Shown piece by piece: positions 26,526 through 36,372 of a DNA stretch of 64,000 nucleotides (positions are counted from its first letter, which is position 1; every line of letters begins with the position of its first letter). Both the position numbers and the translations under genes were made by a program. The notes beneath the pieces were generated by a model. It saw only the letters and a program-made list of their open reading frames with translations, was not told where the DNA came from and did not search any database. Location: assembly GCA_963578825.1 (NCBI GenBank), contig CAUZDW010000008.1:69176-133175 (forward strand). Reading direction: 5' to 3'. Source of the DNA: JAJDNS01 sp963578825. GTDB lineage: Bacteria > Acidobacteriota > Vicinamibacteria > Fen-336.

Positions 26526-27425
26526 TCACGAAGACGATGGTCGAGCGGTGGGCCCGCACCAGATCGAGCAGACGGGGATGGATGGCAGGCCAGATCGAGT
26601 GACGAGCGAGGACTGACGTCGCCTCGGACCGGCCGGGGACGGGGCCCTCCCCGGTGCCGAGACGGGACATGTCCTCGACCGGCACCTCGACCCGGAGGTC
26701 GAAGGCCTTCCGCGCTCCTGCGTCGATCACCGTGACCGGCCGAGGCGCCCACGTTCGACCAGCGGTGCCACCCCCGAGGTAGCGCGCGACCTCCTCGAGG
26801 GGGCGCTGCGTTGCGGAGAGACCGATCCGCTGCACACGCCGGCCCGCCACCTCCTCGAGACGTTCGAGGGAGAGGGCGAGATGGGCCCCTCTCTTGGTGC
26901 CGACCAGCACGTGAATCTCGTCGAGGATCAGCGTCTCGACCGCGCCCAGGATCTCCCGGGCCCTCGAGGTGAGGATGAGAAACAGCGACTCCGGTGTGGT
27001 GATGAGGATGTCGGGCGGGCGGCGGCGCATGCGCGCTCGCTCGGCTGCAGGCGTGTCTCCGCTTCGGATCGCGACCTGGGGCAGGTGCACGCTCTCGCCG
27101 CGGCGCTCCGCCACGCGAGAGATCCCTTCGATCGGCGCGCGCAGGTTTCTCTCCACGTCGACGGCGAGGGCTTTGAGGGGCGAGACGTAGAGGATGCGGC
27201 AGCGCTCGCCCTTCGGGGCACCGGGGCGAACATCAGACGGTCGATCGCCGCAAGGAAGGCGGCGAGGGTCTTGCCGGATCCGGTCGGGGCCAGGACCAGC
27301 GTGCTCTCGCCCCTGGCGATGGCTGGCCACCCAAGCTTCTGCGCCCGGGTGGGCGCGTCGAAGGTCTCGGCGAACCACTCCCCGACGGCGGGTCGGAAAG
27401 GCGAACGCAACGGCCGGCTGCTCAC
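26526..27425 (-). pseudogene. Truncated Lhr-like DEAD/DEAH helicase
   Basis: From a GTG at 27425, FDAPTRAQKLGWPAIARGES and LVLAPTGSGKTLAAFLAAIDRL (Q motif and Walker A) are read in one frame to about 27215; the frame then shifts and the sequence goes on with CRILYVSPLKALAVDVERNL (Ia), DILITTPESLFL (Ib), LILDEIHVLVGTKRG (DEIH box) and RIGLSATQRPLEEVARYL (III), to RSTIVFVNS (IV). There all homology stops, at about 26525, after roughly 300 residues; intact Lhr proteins have about 1400-1500. The rest has been deleted and the end is fused to histidine kinase debris. Confidence 0.85.
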
Positions 27426-27465
27426 CCGGCCATCCTAGCCTGGCCCCCTGCCGGGTCGGGGTCGC

Positions 27466-28188
27466 TCAGTCGGCCTTGGCCTTCGTCTCGACGAGGCGGG
27501 CCGTCTCGATGTGGTCCAGGTCCGGGAACTCGCTGCGGAAGTACTCGTTGCCTTCCGCCTCAGCCCGACCCTGCGCGGGCCCCCGACCGCTGGGCGCGCC
27601 CTCCCCGTAGGCGGAGTGGAGCTTGTCCACCACCGCCATCCCCTCGACGACGCGGCCGAACGGAGCGAAGCCCATGCCGTCCAGATTGCCGTTGTCCTTG
27701 TAGTTGATGAAGATCTGTGTGGTCCGAGTATCCGGCCCGGCGGTGGCGAAGGTCACCATTCCGCGAGTGTTGGACTGCACCACCGGGTCGTCGGGAAACT
27801 GGGCGTTGTGCCAGACGGCGCTCACATCCGGGTCGCCATGGATCCCGAACTGGGCCATGAAGTTGTCGAGCACTCGAAAGAAGGTCACGCCGTCGTAGTA
27901 GCCGAGCTTCACGAGGCTGTAGAAGCGGTCGGCCCCATTGGGTGCCCACTTCCGGAGAACCTCCACGACGAACGGCCCCTCCGTGGTCTCGAAACGCACC
28001 TTGAAGCGATCGGGGGCCGTCTCGCTGGCCTGCTGCGGATCGAGGAGGGGCGGCGGCGGAGGGGGCACCGGCGTCGGTGTGGCCACGGCCTCGGGAGCGG
28101 CGTCCGGAGACGCCTTCTCACGAGGGCCGCAGGCGCTCCCGGCAATCGCAGCGATCAGGAGCACCAGGAGCGGGACGGGGAATCTCAT
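27466..28188 (-). CDS. Lipoprotein cyclophilin-type peptidyl-prolyl isomerase
   Basis: From the ATG at 28188 the protein has 240 residues. MRFPVPLLVLLIAAIAGSAC is a lipoprotein signal with Cys20. A Pro-rich linker (about residues 37-52) leads to a cyclophilin domain: FVVEVLRKWAPNGADRFYSL, VTFFRVLDNFMAQFGI, TRGMVTFATAGPDTRTTQIFIN and FAPFGRVVEGMAVVDKL. FFRV replaces the more usual FHRV, and MVTFA replaces SMA, a variant seen in secreted homologues. It should act on the outer face of a membrane. The 155-base region to the divergent zinc-ribbon gene holds both promoters. Confidence 0.9.
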   Translation of the reverse strand: MRFPVPLLVLLIAAIAGSACGPREKASPDAAPEAVATPTPVPPPPPPLLDPQQASETAPDRFKVRFETTEGPFVVEVLRKWAPNGADRFYSLVKLGYYDGVTFFRVLDNFMAQFGIHGDPDVSAVWHNAQFPDDPVVQSNTRGMVTFATAGPDTRTTQIFINYKDNGNLDGMGFAPFGRVVEGMAVVDKLHSAYGEGAPSGRGPAQGRAEAEGNEYFRSEFPDLDHIETARLVETKAKAD

Positions 28189-28343
28189 CGGGATTGACCT
28201 CGGAGCTTGAGTGGGTTCGCGTGAGAGTCTACCGCGCAGACGCTGACGGACCAAGGGCGCGGTTCCGCCGGAGCGCAGCCAAACGGGAAACGCTCGGGAG
28301 CGACCTGCATAATCTCCACCAGTCGCCAGGAGGTCGGTCGATC

Positions 28344-29791
28344 GTGACGGTCCTCTGCCCACACTGCCAGCGGACTCTCCGGTTCCCCACGGAGAAAGCC
28401 GGGCCGAGTCTGAAGCTGAAGTGTCCCGGCTGCACCAGCGTCTTCGCCCTCGTCGACGCCTCGCCGGCTCCGGCTCAGCCCCAGCGACCGGCAGCGCCAG
28501 GGCCGGCGGGGGCGCCGGCGGCGGTTGCCCCACCACAGCGCACCGCCGGGACCCCCGCGCGGCCCCCAGCCCCACAGCAGAAGAGGCCAGGCGCACCACC
28601 AATGCAGCAGCAGCAGCCGAGGCGGGCCGGCGCCGCGCCCCCACGTCCCCCGGCGCCGGCAGGTGCAGCCGCCGCGACGGGGGCTGCTTTTGCACCTCGA
28701 GGCGCGCGGGCCGGAAGCTGGCGCACCTGCTCGAAGCACTCGGGCACGAAATCCGAGGCCGTCTGCTCCAAGTGCGGCAAGGGCTGGTGCCCCGAGTGCG
28801 TCCAGCGCCACGGCACCGCTGCGATCTGTCCCGACTGCGACGCGCTTTGCGTGGCCACGGCCGAGAAGGAGGAGGCCGAGCGCGTCGAGCGGCTGAGGCG
28901 TCGACCGCTCCGGGACGAGCTCGGCACCGTCTTGACCTATCCGCTGAAGGACCCCGTCGCCTACCTTATGATGGCATTCGTTGTGGGGGTTTTCGCGGCT
29001 GCGGCCCGGGTGGCGGTCATGGGCGCGATCGTGGGTGTGATCATCTCGACGGGCCTTCTCTACGCCTACTCGTTCACGGCGATCAACCGGGTGGCGTCGG
29101 GCAACACGACGAGCTTCATGCCCGAGATCAGCGACATCTCGGACCTCGTCAAGGCGATCTTTCTCGGCATCGCCGCCATGATCATCAGCAAGAGTCCGAT
29201 GCTCGTGCTCACCCTCGTGGTCGGGGTCTCGTTCTTGTCGATGATTCCCAGCATGGTGAAGGAGACCCCGGACTTTGACGAAGAAGCGGGTATGCCGGAG
29301 GACCTGGAGGCCTACCTCGAGTCCGAGGGTCTGTCCCCCGAAGAGATCGCGGAGATGAAAGAGGAGTACGGCATGGGGGGGGCTTCTCCCCAGGGGGCTC
29401 GGGGAGAAGCTCATCCTCATCGTCATCCTCGGCACCGGCTCTCGGCGCGGCCCTCGGAGCCCTCGTGGCCTTTCCATTCGCCGTGCTCTGGTGGCTCCTC
29501 TACTCGCCGATCGCACTCATCGCCGCCGCCATCTCCCAGAGCTTCTTCGCCACGTTGAATCCCATCACCGGGATCGATGCCATCCGGCGCATGGGCTCGA
29601 TCTACTGGGAGGCCTGGGTTGTCTACACCATCATGGCGGTCGTCGGTGGGAGCGTGGCCTGGGTCCTCAGCTTCATCCCCTTCATCGGCCCCTTCGTGGC
29701 CGCCTTCGTCGAGGCGTACATGTTCCTCTCGTTCGGCTGCCTCCTGGGCTTCGCCGTTTTCAAGAGGGCAAAGGAGCTGGGCGTCGACTAG
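28344..29791 (+). pseudogene. Zinc-ribbon, Yip1-like membrane protein with two frame breaks
   Basis: A GTG at 28344 (AGGAGG ten bases before) starts VTVLCPHCQRTLRFP...KLKCPGCTSVFAL, an MJ0042-type zinc ribbon. A long Pro/Ala/Gln linker is followed by a second, B-box-like Cys cluster (CSKHSGTKSEAVCSKCGKGWCPEC...CPDC) and several membrane helices of Yip1/DUF-type. After EEIAEMKEEYGMG the frame slips in an eight-G run (29375-29382), is read as GEKLILIVILGTG, slips again at about 29435 and continues as ALGAALGALVAFPFAVLWWLL to KRAKELGVD at 29791. All three pieces fit one protein of about 480 residues. It may be intact in the cell if the G-run length is an assembly error. Confidence 0.75.
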
Positions 29792-29819
29792 GGCTCGTTT
29801 CCTCCCCGGTGCGTCGGCC

Positions 29820-32345
29820 CTGCGCGCTTCGCTCGGGTTCATCGTCGTTCTCCTCGTGGGCGTGAGTCCGGCCTTCGCGCAGGCGGTCGCGATCCCTACG
29901 CCCGAGTCGGTCCTGGGCTTCCGGCCCGGCGAGGACCGCCGGCTGGCGGACTGGGACCAGGTGTTGGCCTATCTCAAGCGCCTCGACGCGGCGTCGGGGC
30001 GAGTGAAGATCGAAGAGGTGGGCCAGACGACGCAGGGTCGACCATTCGTCGTGGCGACCGTGACGTCGGAGGCGAACCACGCCCGGATCGAGCAGATCCG
30101 CCAGACGAACCTGCGTCTCGCGGATCCGAGGGGCCTAACCGAAGACGAGGCGAAGAGGCTCGTTGCCCGCGGCAAGACCATCGTCGTCATGGCTTTCTCG
30201 ATCCACTCCACGGAGGTGGGGGGCACACTCACGTCGCTGCGGCTGCTGCACCACCTGGCCGCGAGCGACGATCCGGAGACCCGGCGCGCCCTGGACGAGA
30301 CCGTGCTGCTCGTGCTCCCCTCGCACAACCCCGACGGAACACAGCTCGTGGCCGAGTGGTACCGCCGGCAGCTTGGCACTCCCTTCGAAGGCACGTCCCC
30401 GCCGGTTCTGTACCACCCCTACGTCGGCCACGACAACAATCGCGACTGGTACATGTTCACCCAGGAAGAGACCCGTCTCACGGTCGAGCACGTGTACAGG
30501 CGATGGCGTCCGCAGATCGGGCACGACGTCCATCAGATGGGCTCGAAGGGGGCGCGGCTGTTCGTTCCTCCCTACGCAGACCCCTGGGAGCCGAACGTGG
30601 ACCCGGCGCTGCAAGCCGCGGCAAACGCCATCGGAGCCCACGTCGTCGCCCGTCTGACGTCGGAGGGGCGGCGCGGGATCGTGACGAACGCGATCTTCGA
30701 CGCCTGGACGCCGGCACGCGCCTATCCCCACACCCACGGTGGGGTGCGTGTGCTGTCCGAAACGGCCTCCGCCCGGCTCGCGACGCCGATCCAGGTGGAG
30801 CCTCACGAGCTCCAGAGCCGGCGCGGCGGCTACGACCCGAAGGTCCGGTCGTGGAACTTCCCGAGCCCCTGGCCCGGAGGCTCCTGGGGCCTCGAGGACA
30901 TCGTCGAGTACCAGCTCGCCGCCTCGCTGGCCGTCCTGGACCACGCGGGCCGGAACCGGGAGTACTGGCTGCGCACCGCCCTCGGGGTGAATCGACGGGC
31001 CTCCGCCCGGCGCGAGCCCTTCGCCTTCGTGGTGCCTGCGCCGCAGCGCGACCCCCTCTCCGCCAACCGCCTGCTGGAGGTGCTCCACACCAGCGGCGTC
31101 GAGATCCACCGGGCACGGCAGGACTTCGACGCCGGGGGGCGCCACTTCGGCGCGGCCAGCCACGTCGTTTTGATGGAGCAACCGGCCAGTCGATTCGCGC
31201 AGACGGTGCTGGAGCGGCAGCACTACCCCAACCTGCGGAGCGACTCGGACGGACCGCCGCGGCGACCGTACGACGTCACCGCTCACACCCTGCCGCTTCT
31301 GCTCGGGGTTCACGTCGAGCGACTGGCCGGTCCTTTTCATGCGGACCTCGAGCGCGTGCTCGTCCCCCGGGTGGCCCCCGGCCAGGTCGAGGGGAAGGGG
31401 CCCCGCTTCGCGCTCGGACACGGCAGCGCCGAGCTCGTGGCTCTCGGGCGGCTGCTCGCCGAAGGTGTCGAGGTCGAATGGGCCGTCAAGCCGTTCGCGG
31501 AGCGGGAGCGGTCGTTCCCCGCCGGCGCGCTTCTCGTCTCCTCCAGGGCGCGCCGGAGGCTGGAAGGCCTCGCCCTCGAGCTCGGGCTCACGGCATACGC
31601 CGTCGCCGCCAGGCCCCGGGCGCTCCGACTCCAGACCCCTCGTGTGGGTCTCTACCGCTCATGGGTTCCGTCGATGAACGAGGGTTGGACCCGCTTTGTC
31701 TTCGAGCGGGAGATGAACGTGGCGTATCGCACGCTCCACGATCGTGAGGTGCGGGCCGGGCGGCTGCGGGACCGCTACGACGCCATCGTGCTCCCCGACC
31801 AGGGGGCCCTCGAGCTGCTGGGGGGCCACGAAGCGGGTGAGCTCCCGGAGGAGTACACAGGGGGGCTCGGCGCGAAGGGAATGGCGGCGCTTCGCGCCTT
31901 CACGGAGAAGGGAGGGACCCTCGTCGCCCTCGACTCGGCCACCGCTCTCGTGATCGAGCAGCTCGACCTTCCGGTCAGGAACGTCCTCGCAGAAGTCGAT
32001 CCCCGCGCCTTCTTCTGCCCTGGCTCGATCCTCAGGGTGAGGACGGACTCCTCACGACCTCTCGCCCATGGGCTGCCCGAAGCCCTTCCCATCTGGTTTC
32101 AGTCTTCGCCCGCTTTCGAGGCGGACGCCGCTGTGGTGGTGGCGCGCTACACCGACGACGAGCCGCTGCTGTCGGGGTGGCTCGTGGGCGCAGAGCGTCT
32201 CAAGGGCCGGGCTGCCCTCGTGGATGTTCCGTTAGGCAAGGGTCGAGTGGTCCTTTTCGGGTTTCGGCCGCAGTATCGCGCCCAGAGCCGCGTCACGTAC
32301 ACGGCGCTCCTGAACGCTCTGTACCTCTCCACCGCACGGCGCTGA
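29820..32345 (+). CDS. Secreted M14-family zinc carboxypeptidase-like protein
   Basis: The protein has about 840 residues. A signal peptide is read (ASLGFIVVLLVGVSPAFAQ) but no ATG or GTG is in frame before it; CTG at 29820 is the closest, and a GTG at 29809 would be in frame only after a one-base shift, so the start is unsure. The peptidase domain has VMAFSIHSTEVGGT (HxxE zinc site), LPSHNPDGTQ, HDNNRDWY and IGHDVHQMGSKG (third ligand). The second half (from about 31300) is a separate alpha/beta domain of the kind found after M14 in large secreted bacterial members. It digests peptides outside the cytoplasm; target unknown. A tRNA gene follows. Confidence 0.85.
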   Translation: MRASLGFIVVLLVGVSPAFAQAVAIPTPESVLGFRPGEDRRLADWDQVLAYLKRLDAASGRVKIEEVGQTTQGRPFVVATVTSEANHARIEQIRQTNLRLADPRGLTEDEAKRLVARGKTIVVMAFSIHSTEVGGTLTSLRLLHHLAASDDPETRRALDETVLLVLPSHNPDGTQLVAEWYRRQLGTPFEGTSPPVLYHPYVGHDNNRDWYMFTQEETRLTVEHVYRRWRPQIGHDVHQMGSKGARLFVPPYADPWEPNVDPALQAAANAIGAHVVARLTSEGRRGIVTNAIFDAWTPARAYPHTHGGVRVLSETASARLATPIQVEPHELQSRRGGYDPKVRSWNFPSPWPGGSWGLEDIVEYQLAASLAVLDHAGRNREYWLRTALGVNRRASARREPFAFVVPAPQRDPLSANRLLEVLHTSGVEIHRARQDFDAGGRHFGAASHVVLMEQPASRFAQTVLERQHYPNLRSDSDGPPRRPYDVTAHTLPLLLGVHVERLAGPFHADLERVLVPRVAPGQVEGKGPRFALGHGSAELVALGRLLAEGVEVEWAVKPFAERERSFPAGALLVSSRARRRLEGLALELGLTAYAVAARPRALRLQTPRVGLYRSWVPSMNEGWTRFVFEREMNVAYRTLHDREVRAGRLRDRYDAIVLPDQGALELLGGHEAGELPEEYTGGLGAKGMAALRAFTEKGGTLVALDSATALVIEQLDLPVRNVLAEVDPRAFFCPGSILRVRTDSSRPLAHGLPEALPIWFQSSPAFEADAAVVVARYTDDEPLLSGWLVGAERLKGRAALVDVPLGKGRVVLFGFRPQYRAQSRVTYTALLNALYLSTARR

Positions 32346-32421
32346 TCGAACGAGCATTGACGGCCGTGAAGACGGTCCCGTTGCCCCGTGCCCCCGGGTG
32401 CGATCGGCGCGATACGCTCGA

Positions 32422-32450
32422 TTGAATTCACAGAACGACTTGGCTAGGAT
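32422..32450 (+). promoter_or_regulatory. Sigma-70-type promoter of the tRNA-Gln gene
   Basis: TTGAAT at 32422-32427, a 17-base spacer and TAGGAT at 32445-32450. Transcription would start near 32457, seven bases before the tRNA. Confidence 0.6.
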
Positions 32451-32463
32451 GAAGATTCGGTAT

Positions 32464-32537
32464 TGGGTGGTCGTCCAACGGTAGGACACATGGTTCTGGA
32501 CCATGGAATCGGGGTTCGAGTCCCTGCCGCCCAGCCA
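32464..32537 (+). tRNA. tRNA-Gln(CTG)
   Basis: A full cloverleaf can be drawn by hand: acceptor TGGGTGG pairs with CCGCCCA (one T-G), D stem GTCC/GGAC, anticodon stem CATGG/CCATG with loop TTCTGGA (anticodon CTG, Gln), T stem CGGGG/CCCTG with loop TTCGAGT. The discriminator base is G and the terminal CCA is encoded. The UGG-type 5-prime end is typical of tRNA-Gln. No integrated element is seen at its 3-prime end. Confidence 0.95.
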
Positions 32538-32834
32538 AACCCTCAATCCTGATTCACAACTTGGCGCAGCCTCGTTTCGTCGCTCGGTTCGCCCGGGCGT
32601 CTGTCGGTCTGCGGCTACTATGGAAAGGGGGTCGGCGGAGTCCCCTATACATGATATTGTTGTTTTGTTCGCATCCCGGATGTGCTCTAAATGAAGCTCG
32701 GGGCCGTTGAGCCCCGGTGCTGTCCCTCCTCCAGACTTGACCGGTGGCGTCCGCCTCGCGGAGACGTCGGACCGTGGTGGCGGAGAACGGCTTCGCGCGG
32801 GAGACATGGAGGTGCGTGCATGGGAGGACGTTGG
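32538..32834. other. Gene-free stretch after the tRNA
   Basis: No convincing coding sequence. A locally AT-rich patch (about 32650-32672, ATGATATTGTTGTTTTG) interrupts the GC-rich background. A small hairpin CGGGGC/GCCCCG with loop CGTTGA lies at 32699-32716 without a T-tract. No att-like copy of the tRNA 3-prime end was noticed downstream. Confidence 0.5.
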
Positions 32835-32975
32835 ATGGAGTATCTGCAGCTGGGCCGGTACATGCTGCCCACAATGGCGGTGATCGCGCTGAGTGTCGTC
32901 GTGGTGCGCGCCGTGTCCGTACGCGTCGTCTGGCGAGGGAGAGACACCCGCCGATTCGACGACGAGCCCGCCTAG
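32835..32975 (+). CDS. Small single-helix membrane protein (hypothetical)
   Basis: A 46-residue reading frame from ATG 32835 with GGGAGG seven to eight bases upstream. It reads MEYLQLGRYMLPTMAVIALSV and VVVRAVSVRVVW, one likely membrane helix, then a charged tail (RGRDTRRFDDEPA). No family is recognised. It is supported only by the ribosome site and the helix-plus-charged-tail layout typical of real small membrane proteins. Confidence 0.4.
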   Translation: MEYLQLGRYMLPTMAVIALSVVVVRAVSVRVVWRGRDTRRFDDEPA

Positions 32976-32998
32976 AGCCGCAACCCCAGGTCGGCGTC

Positions 32999-33004
32999 TA
33001 TACT
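32999..33004 (+). promoter_or_regulatory. -10 box seven bases before a start codon (leaderless candidate)
   Basis: TATACT lies seven bases before the GTG at 33012. The gap GCCTGGC has no ribosome site. Same geometry as at 20066 and 62286. Confidence 0.45.
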
Positions 33005-33011
33005 GCCTGGC

Positions 33012-33665
33012 GTGCCTCGCCAGGCCCCTGAACACCGCGAGCAGGCGCGCCTCACGGCACTCCTCCGCTCGCCCGCTGCGGAGGCGGCCCGGAGCCTGAT
33101 CGGGCATGTGCTGGTCCGCCCCGGGTGGGGCGAGGTTCGCATCGTCGAAACAGAGGCCTACCTCGGCGCCGGGGACCCGGCCGCCCACGCGTTCCGGGGC
33201 CGCACTCCCCGGACCGAGCCGTTGTGGGGACCGCCGGGGACCCTCTACGTGTACCTGATTTACGGCATGCACCACTGCCTCAACCTGGCGGTGGACGGTT
33301 CCCTGGTTCAGGGTTGCGTGCTCATCCGCGCCGCCGAGCCGTTGGAGGGCACCGACCTGCCTCCGGACGCGGGCCGGGGACCGGGGCGACTCTGCCGCGC
33401 CCTCGACATCGATCGCAGTCTGTCGGGGCGACACGTCTTCGAGAACGACTCTCCCCTCACGCTGCGAGTGGGGATCTCGCCTGACCGAGTGACCGTTGCG
33501 CCCCGAGTGGGCATCCGGCAGGCGGCCGAGCGACCGCTCCGCTTCTTCGATCCGGCGAGTCCCGTGGTCTCCCGGCGCCCCCGCGGTGGTGTAACCTCAG
33601 GATCTACTCGGCCGGCCGCGACACTGGCCGCCGTGCGTCCGCGAGCCAGGAGACACGATCCATGA
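33012..33665 (+). CDS. 3-methyladenine DNA glycosylase (AAG/MPG family)
   Basis: This base-excision enzyme removes alkylated purines. From the GTG at 33012 it has 217 residues. Signatures: RSLIGHVLVRPGWGEVRIVETEAYLG with catalytic Glu in ETEAY, DPAAHAFRGRTPR, YVYLIYGMHHCLNL and GRGPGRLCRALDI. The conserved fold ends around PLRFFDPASPVVSR; the last 30 or so residues are low-complexity and overlap the start of acnA by four bases. It may be translated from a leaderless transcript. This is the second DNA-damage gene in the window besides dinB; they are not neighbours. Confidence 0.93.
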   Translation: MPRQAPEHREQARLTALLRSPAAEAARSLIGHVLVRPGWGEVRIVETEAYLGAGDPAAHAFRGRTPRTEPLWGPPGTLYVYLIYGMHHCLNLAVDGSLVQGCVLIRAAEPLEGTDLPPDAGRGPGRLCRALDIDRSLSGRHVFENDSPLTLRVGISPDRVTVAPRVGIRQAAERPLRFFDPASPVVSRRPRGGVTSGSTRPAATLAAVRPRARRHDP

Positions 33666-36364
33666 AGACCGACGCGTTCGGCGCCCGTTCGACCTTCGAG
33701 ACCGGCCACGGCCCCGCCGCGCTCTACCGCCTGAGCGCCCTGGAAAAAGAGGGCGTCGCGAAGGACCTCGATCGGCTGCCGTTCTCCATCAAGGTCCTGC
33801 TGGAGTCGGTCCTGCGCAACGTCGACGGCGAGCTCGTCACCGAGGACGACGTCAAGAACCTCGGGGCCTGGAGCGCCACGGCGACCGATGCCGTGAACCT
33901 GCCCTTCACGCCGGCCCGGGTGATCCTCCAGGACTTCACCGGGGTGCCGGCAATCGTGGACCTGGCGTCGCTCCGCTCGGCAGTGGAGCGGCTCGGGCAG
34001 AACCCGAAGAAGATCAACCCCCTGGTACCCGTCGACCTCGTGGTCGACCACTCGGTTCAGGTGGACGTCTTCGGGACGCCCCAGGCGGCGGCTCGCAACG
34101 CCGAGATCGAGTTCCAGCGGAATCGCGAGCGCTACGAGTTCCTTCGGTGGGGACAGAAGGCGTTCGACGGGTTTCGTGTGGTGCCGCCCGCGACGGGCAT
34201 CGTCCATCAGGTGAACCTCGAGTACCTCGCAAAGGGTGTCCTGCTCAGAAAGGACGCGAAGGGAATGGTGGCACTGCCGGACACCCTCGTGGGCACCGAC
34301 TCGCACACCACCATGATCAATGGTCTCGGCGTGCTCGGCTGGGGGGTCGGAGGGATCGAGGCCGAGGCCGGGATGCTCGGACAGCCCCTCTACATGGTGG
34401 CTCCCCAGGTGGTTGGCTTCCGCCTGGCCGGCCGGCTGAGGGAAGGGACGACAGCCACCGATCTGGTGCTCACGGTGGTGGAGATGCTCCGGAAGAAGGG
34501 GGTCGTCGAGAAGTTCGTCGAGTACTTCGGACCCGGCCTCGCCGAGATGACGCTCGCCGACCGGGCGACGATCGCGAACATGGCCCCCGAGTACGGGGCC
34601 ACCTGCGGATTCTTTCCCGTGGACGACACGACCCTCGGGTATCTTCGTCGAACAGGTCGGACGGCCGAGGAAGTGGATCTCGTGGAGCGCTACAGCAAGG
34701 AGCAGGGGCTCTTCCGCGCCGCGGAGACCCCGGAGCCGCAGTTCACCGACACCCTCGAGCTGGACCTCTCGACCGTCGAGCCGAGCCTCGCCGGGCCCAA
34801 GCGGCCCCAGGATCGGATCGCCCTGTCTCGGATGAGGGACTCGTTCCGCCAGAGCCTCGCGGCGCCGGTCAAGGAGCGTGGTTTCGGGCTCCCGGCGGAC
34901 CAAACCGCAAAGACCGTCCCGATCGACATGCGGGGCGGGACGGCGGAGCTGGGACACGGCTCGGTGGTGATCGCGGCGATCACGAGCTGCACCAACACGT
35001 CCAACCCCTCGGTGATGCTGGGCGCGGGCCTCCTCGCCAGAAACGCGAGGCGACGGGGTCTCGAGACACCGCCCTACGTGAAGACCAGCCTGGCTCCCGG
35101 CTCGAAGGTGGTGACGGCGTACCTCGAGAAATCCGGCCTGCTCACGGATCTCGAGGCCCTCGGGTTCGCGCTGGTGGGCTACGGCTGCACGACCTGCATC
35201 GGCAACTCCGGCCCGCTCCCGCCCGAGGTGTCGAAGGCGATCGCCGACGGTCAACTCGTGGCCTCCGCGGTTCTCTCCGGCAACCGCAACTTCGAGGGAC
35301 GAGTGAACCCGCAGGTCAAGGCCAACTACCTGGCCTCACCGCCGCTGGTCGTGGCGTACGCCCTGGCGGGGACGACCGACATCGACCTGACGAGCGAACC
35401 CATCGGCACGGCCAGAGATGGAACTCCCGTCATGCTCGCCGACGTGTGGCCCAAACAGAAGGAGATCGACGATCTCGAGGCGACGATCGGCGCCGAGATG
35501 TTCGCCTCGAGCTACGGGAACGTGTTCGACGGCAACCCGACCTGGAACGCGATCCCAGTGGCCGGAGGAGACCTGTTCGATTTCAAGAAGGACTCCACCT
35601 ACATACAGGAGCCCCCTTTCTTTCAGGACATGAGCCTGGAGCCTCCCCCGGTCCTCGACGTTCAGGGGGCGCGGATCCTGGCAGTTCTCGGGGATTCGGT
35701 CACCACGGACCACATCTCCCCCGCCGGCGACATCCCTCTCGACAGCCCCGCCGGCAAGTTCCTCGTTTCAAAGGGACTCGAGAAGAAGGACTTCAACTCT
35801 TACGGCTCGCGCCGGGGCAACGATCGCGTGATGGTGCGTGGGACCTTCGCCAACATCCGCATCAAGAACCAGATGGTGCCGGGCGTTGAGGGAGGCGTCA
35901 CCGTGCACGTCCCCTCGGGCGAACGCATGACGATCTTCGACGCCGCAGAGCGCTATCGGGCGGAAGAGACACCCCTGGTCGTGGTCGCGGGCAAGGAGTA
36001 CGGCACCGGGTCGTCCCGTGACTGGGCGGCGAAGGGAACTTTGCTCCTTGGCGTCCGCGCCGTGTTCGCCGAGAGCTTCGAGCGCATCCATCGTTCCAAC
36101 CTGGTGGGGATGGGCGTTCTGCCCCTCGAGTTCATGCCGGGTGAGGGTGTCGGGCCCCTGGGCCTCACCGGGCAGGAGACGATCTCGATTGCCGGGCTCG
36201 GAGACCTGAAGCCACGCCAGGAGGTGACGGTCACGATCGGCCGACCGGATGGCGCCGAGTCGACGACGAAGGCCATCGTGCGTCTCGACACCCCCGTGGA
36301 CGTCAAGTACTACGCAAACGGCGGCATCCTCCAGACCGTGCTCCGAAAGATGCTCCGAGGATAG
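33662..36364 (+). CDS. acnA: Aconitate hydratase (AcnA/IRP1 type)
   Basis: This TCA-cycle enzyme interconverts citrate and isocitrate using a [4Fe-4S] cluster. The 900-residue length is normal. Cluster ligands appear in ITSCTNTSNPSVMLGAG and GYGCTTCIGNSGPLP; also seen are VGTDSHTTMINGLGVLGWGVGG, the DSVTTDHISPAG segment and, in the swivel domain, KEYGTGSSRDWAAKGT and the substrate-binding ESFERIHRSNLVGMGVLPL. The start ATG (33662) follows AGGAGA by several bases and overlaps the glycosylase stop. The layout is that of AcnA rather than AcnB. The start of the MBL gene follows almost directly. Confidence 0.98.
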   Translation: MKTDAFGARSTFETGHGPAALYRLSALEKEGVAKDLDRLPFSIKVLLESVLRNVDGELVTEDDVKNLGAWSATATDAVNLPFTPARVILQDFTGVPAIVDLASLRSAVERLGQNPKKINPLVPVDLVVDHSVQVDVFGTPQAAARNAEIEFQRNRERYEFLRWGQKAFDGFRVVPPATGIVHQVNLEYLAKGVLLRKDAKGMVALPDTLVGTDSHTTMINGLGVLGWGVGGIEAEAGMLGQPLYMVAPQVVGFRLAGRLREGTTATDLVLTVVEMLRKKGVVEKFVEYFGPGLAEMTLADRATIANMAPEYGATCGFFPVDDTTLGYLRRTGRTAEEVDLVERYSKEQGLFRAAETPEPQFTDTLELDLSTVEPSLAGPKRPQDRIALSRMRDSFRQSLAAPVKERGFGLPADQTAKTVPIDMRGGTAELGHGSVVIAAITSCTNTSNPSVMLGAGLLARNARRRGLETPPYVKTSLAPGSKVVTAYLEKSGLLTDLEALGFALVGYGCTTCIGNSGPLPPEVSKAIADGQLVASAVLSGNRNFEGRVNPQVKANYLASPPLVVAYALAGTTDIDLTSEPIGTARDGTPVMLADVWPKQKEIDDLEATIGAEMFASSYGNVFDGNPTWNAIPVAGGDLFDFKKDSTYIQEPPFFQDMSLEPPPVLDVQGARILAVLGDSVTTDHISPAGDIPLDSPAGKFLVSKGLEKKDFNSYGSRRGNDRVMVRGTFANIRIKNQMVPGVEGGVTVHVPSGERMTIFDAAERYRAEETPLVVVAGKEYGTGSSRDWAAKGTLLLGVRAVFAESFERIHRSNLVGMGVLPLEFMPGEGVGPLGLTGQETISIAGLGDLKPRQEVTVTIGRPDGAESTTKAIVRLDTPVDVKYYANGGILQTVLRKMLRG

Positions 36365-36372
36365 GACGTGCC

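Noticed and set aside
29375..29382. Eight-G run as a deliberate phase-variation switch in the Yip1-like gene
   Set aside because: A second, non-homopolymer break follows about 55 bases later, so changing the run length alone would not restore the protein; an assembly indel or decay is simpler.
32538..32834. Integration site at the tRNA-Gln gene
   Set aside because: No integrase, no second copy of the tRNA 3-prime end and no change in gene content after it.
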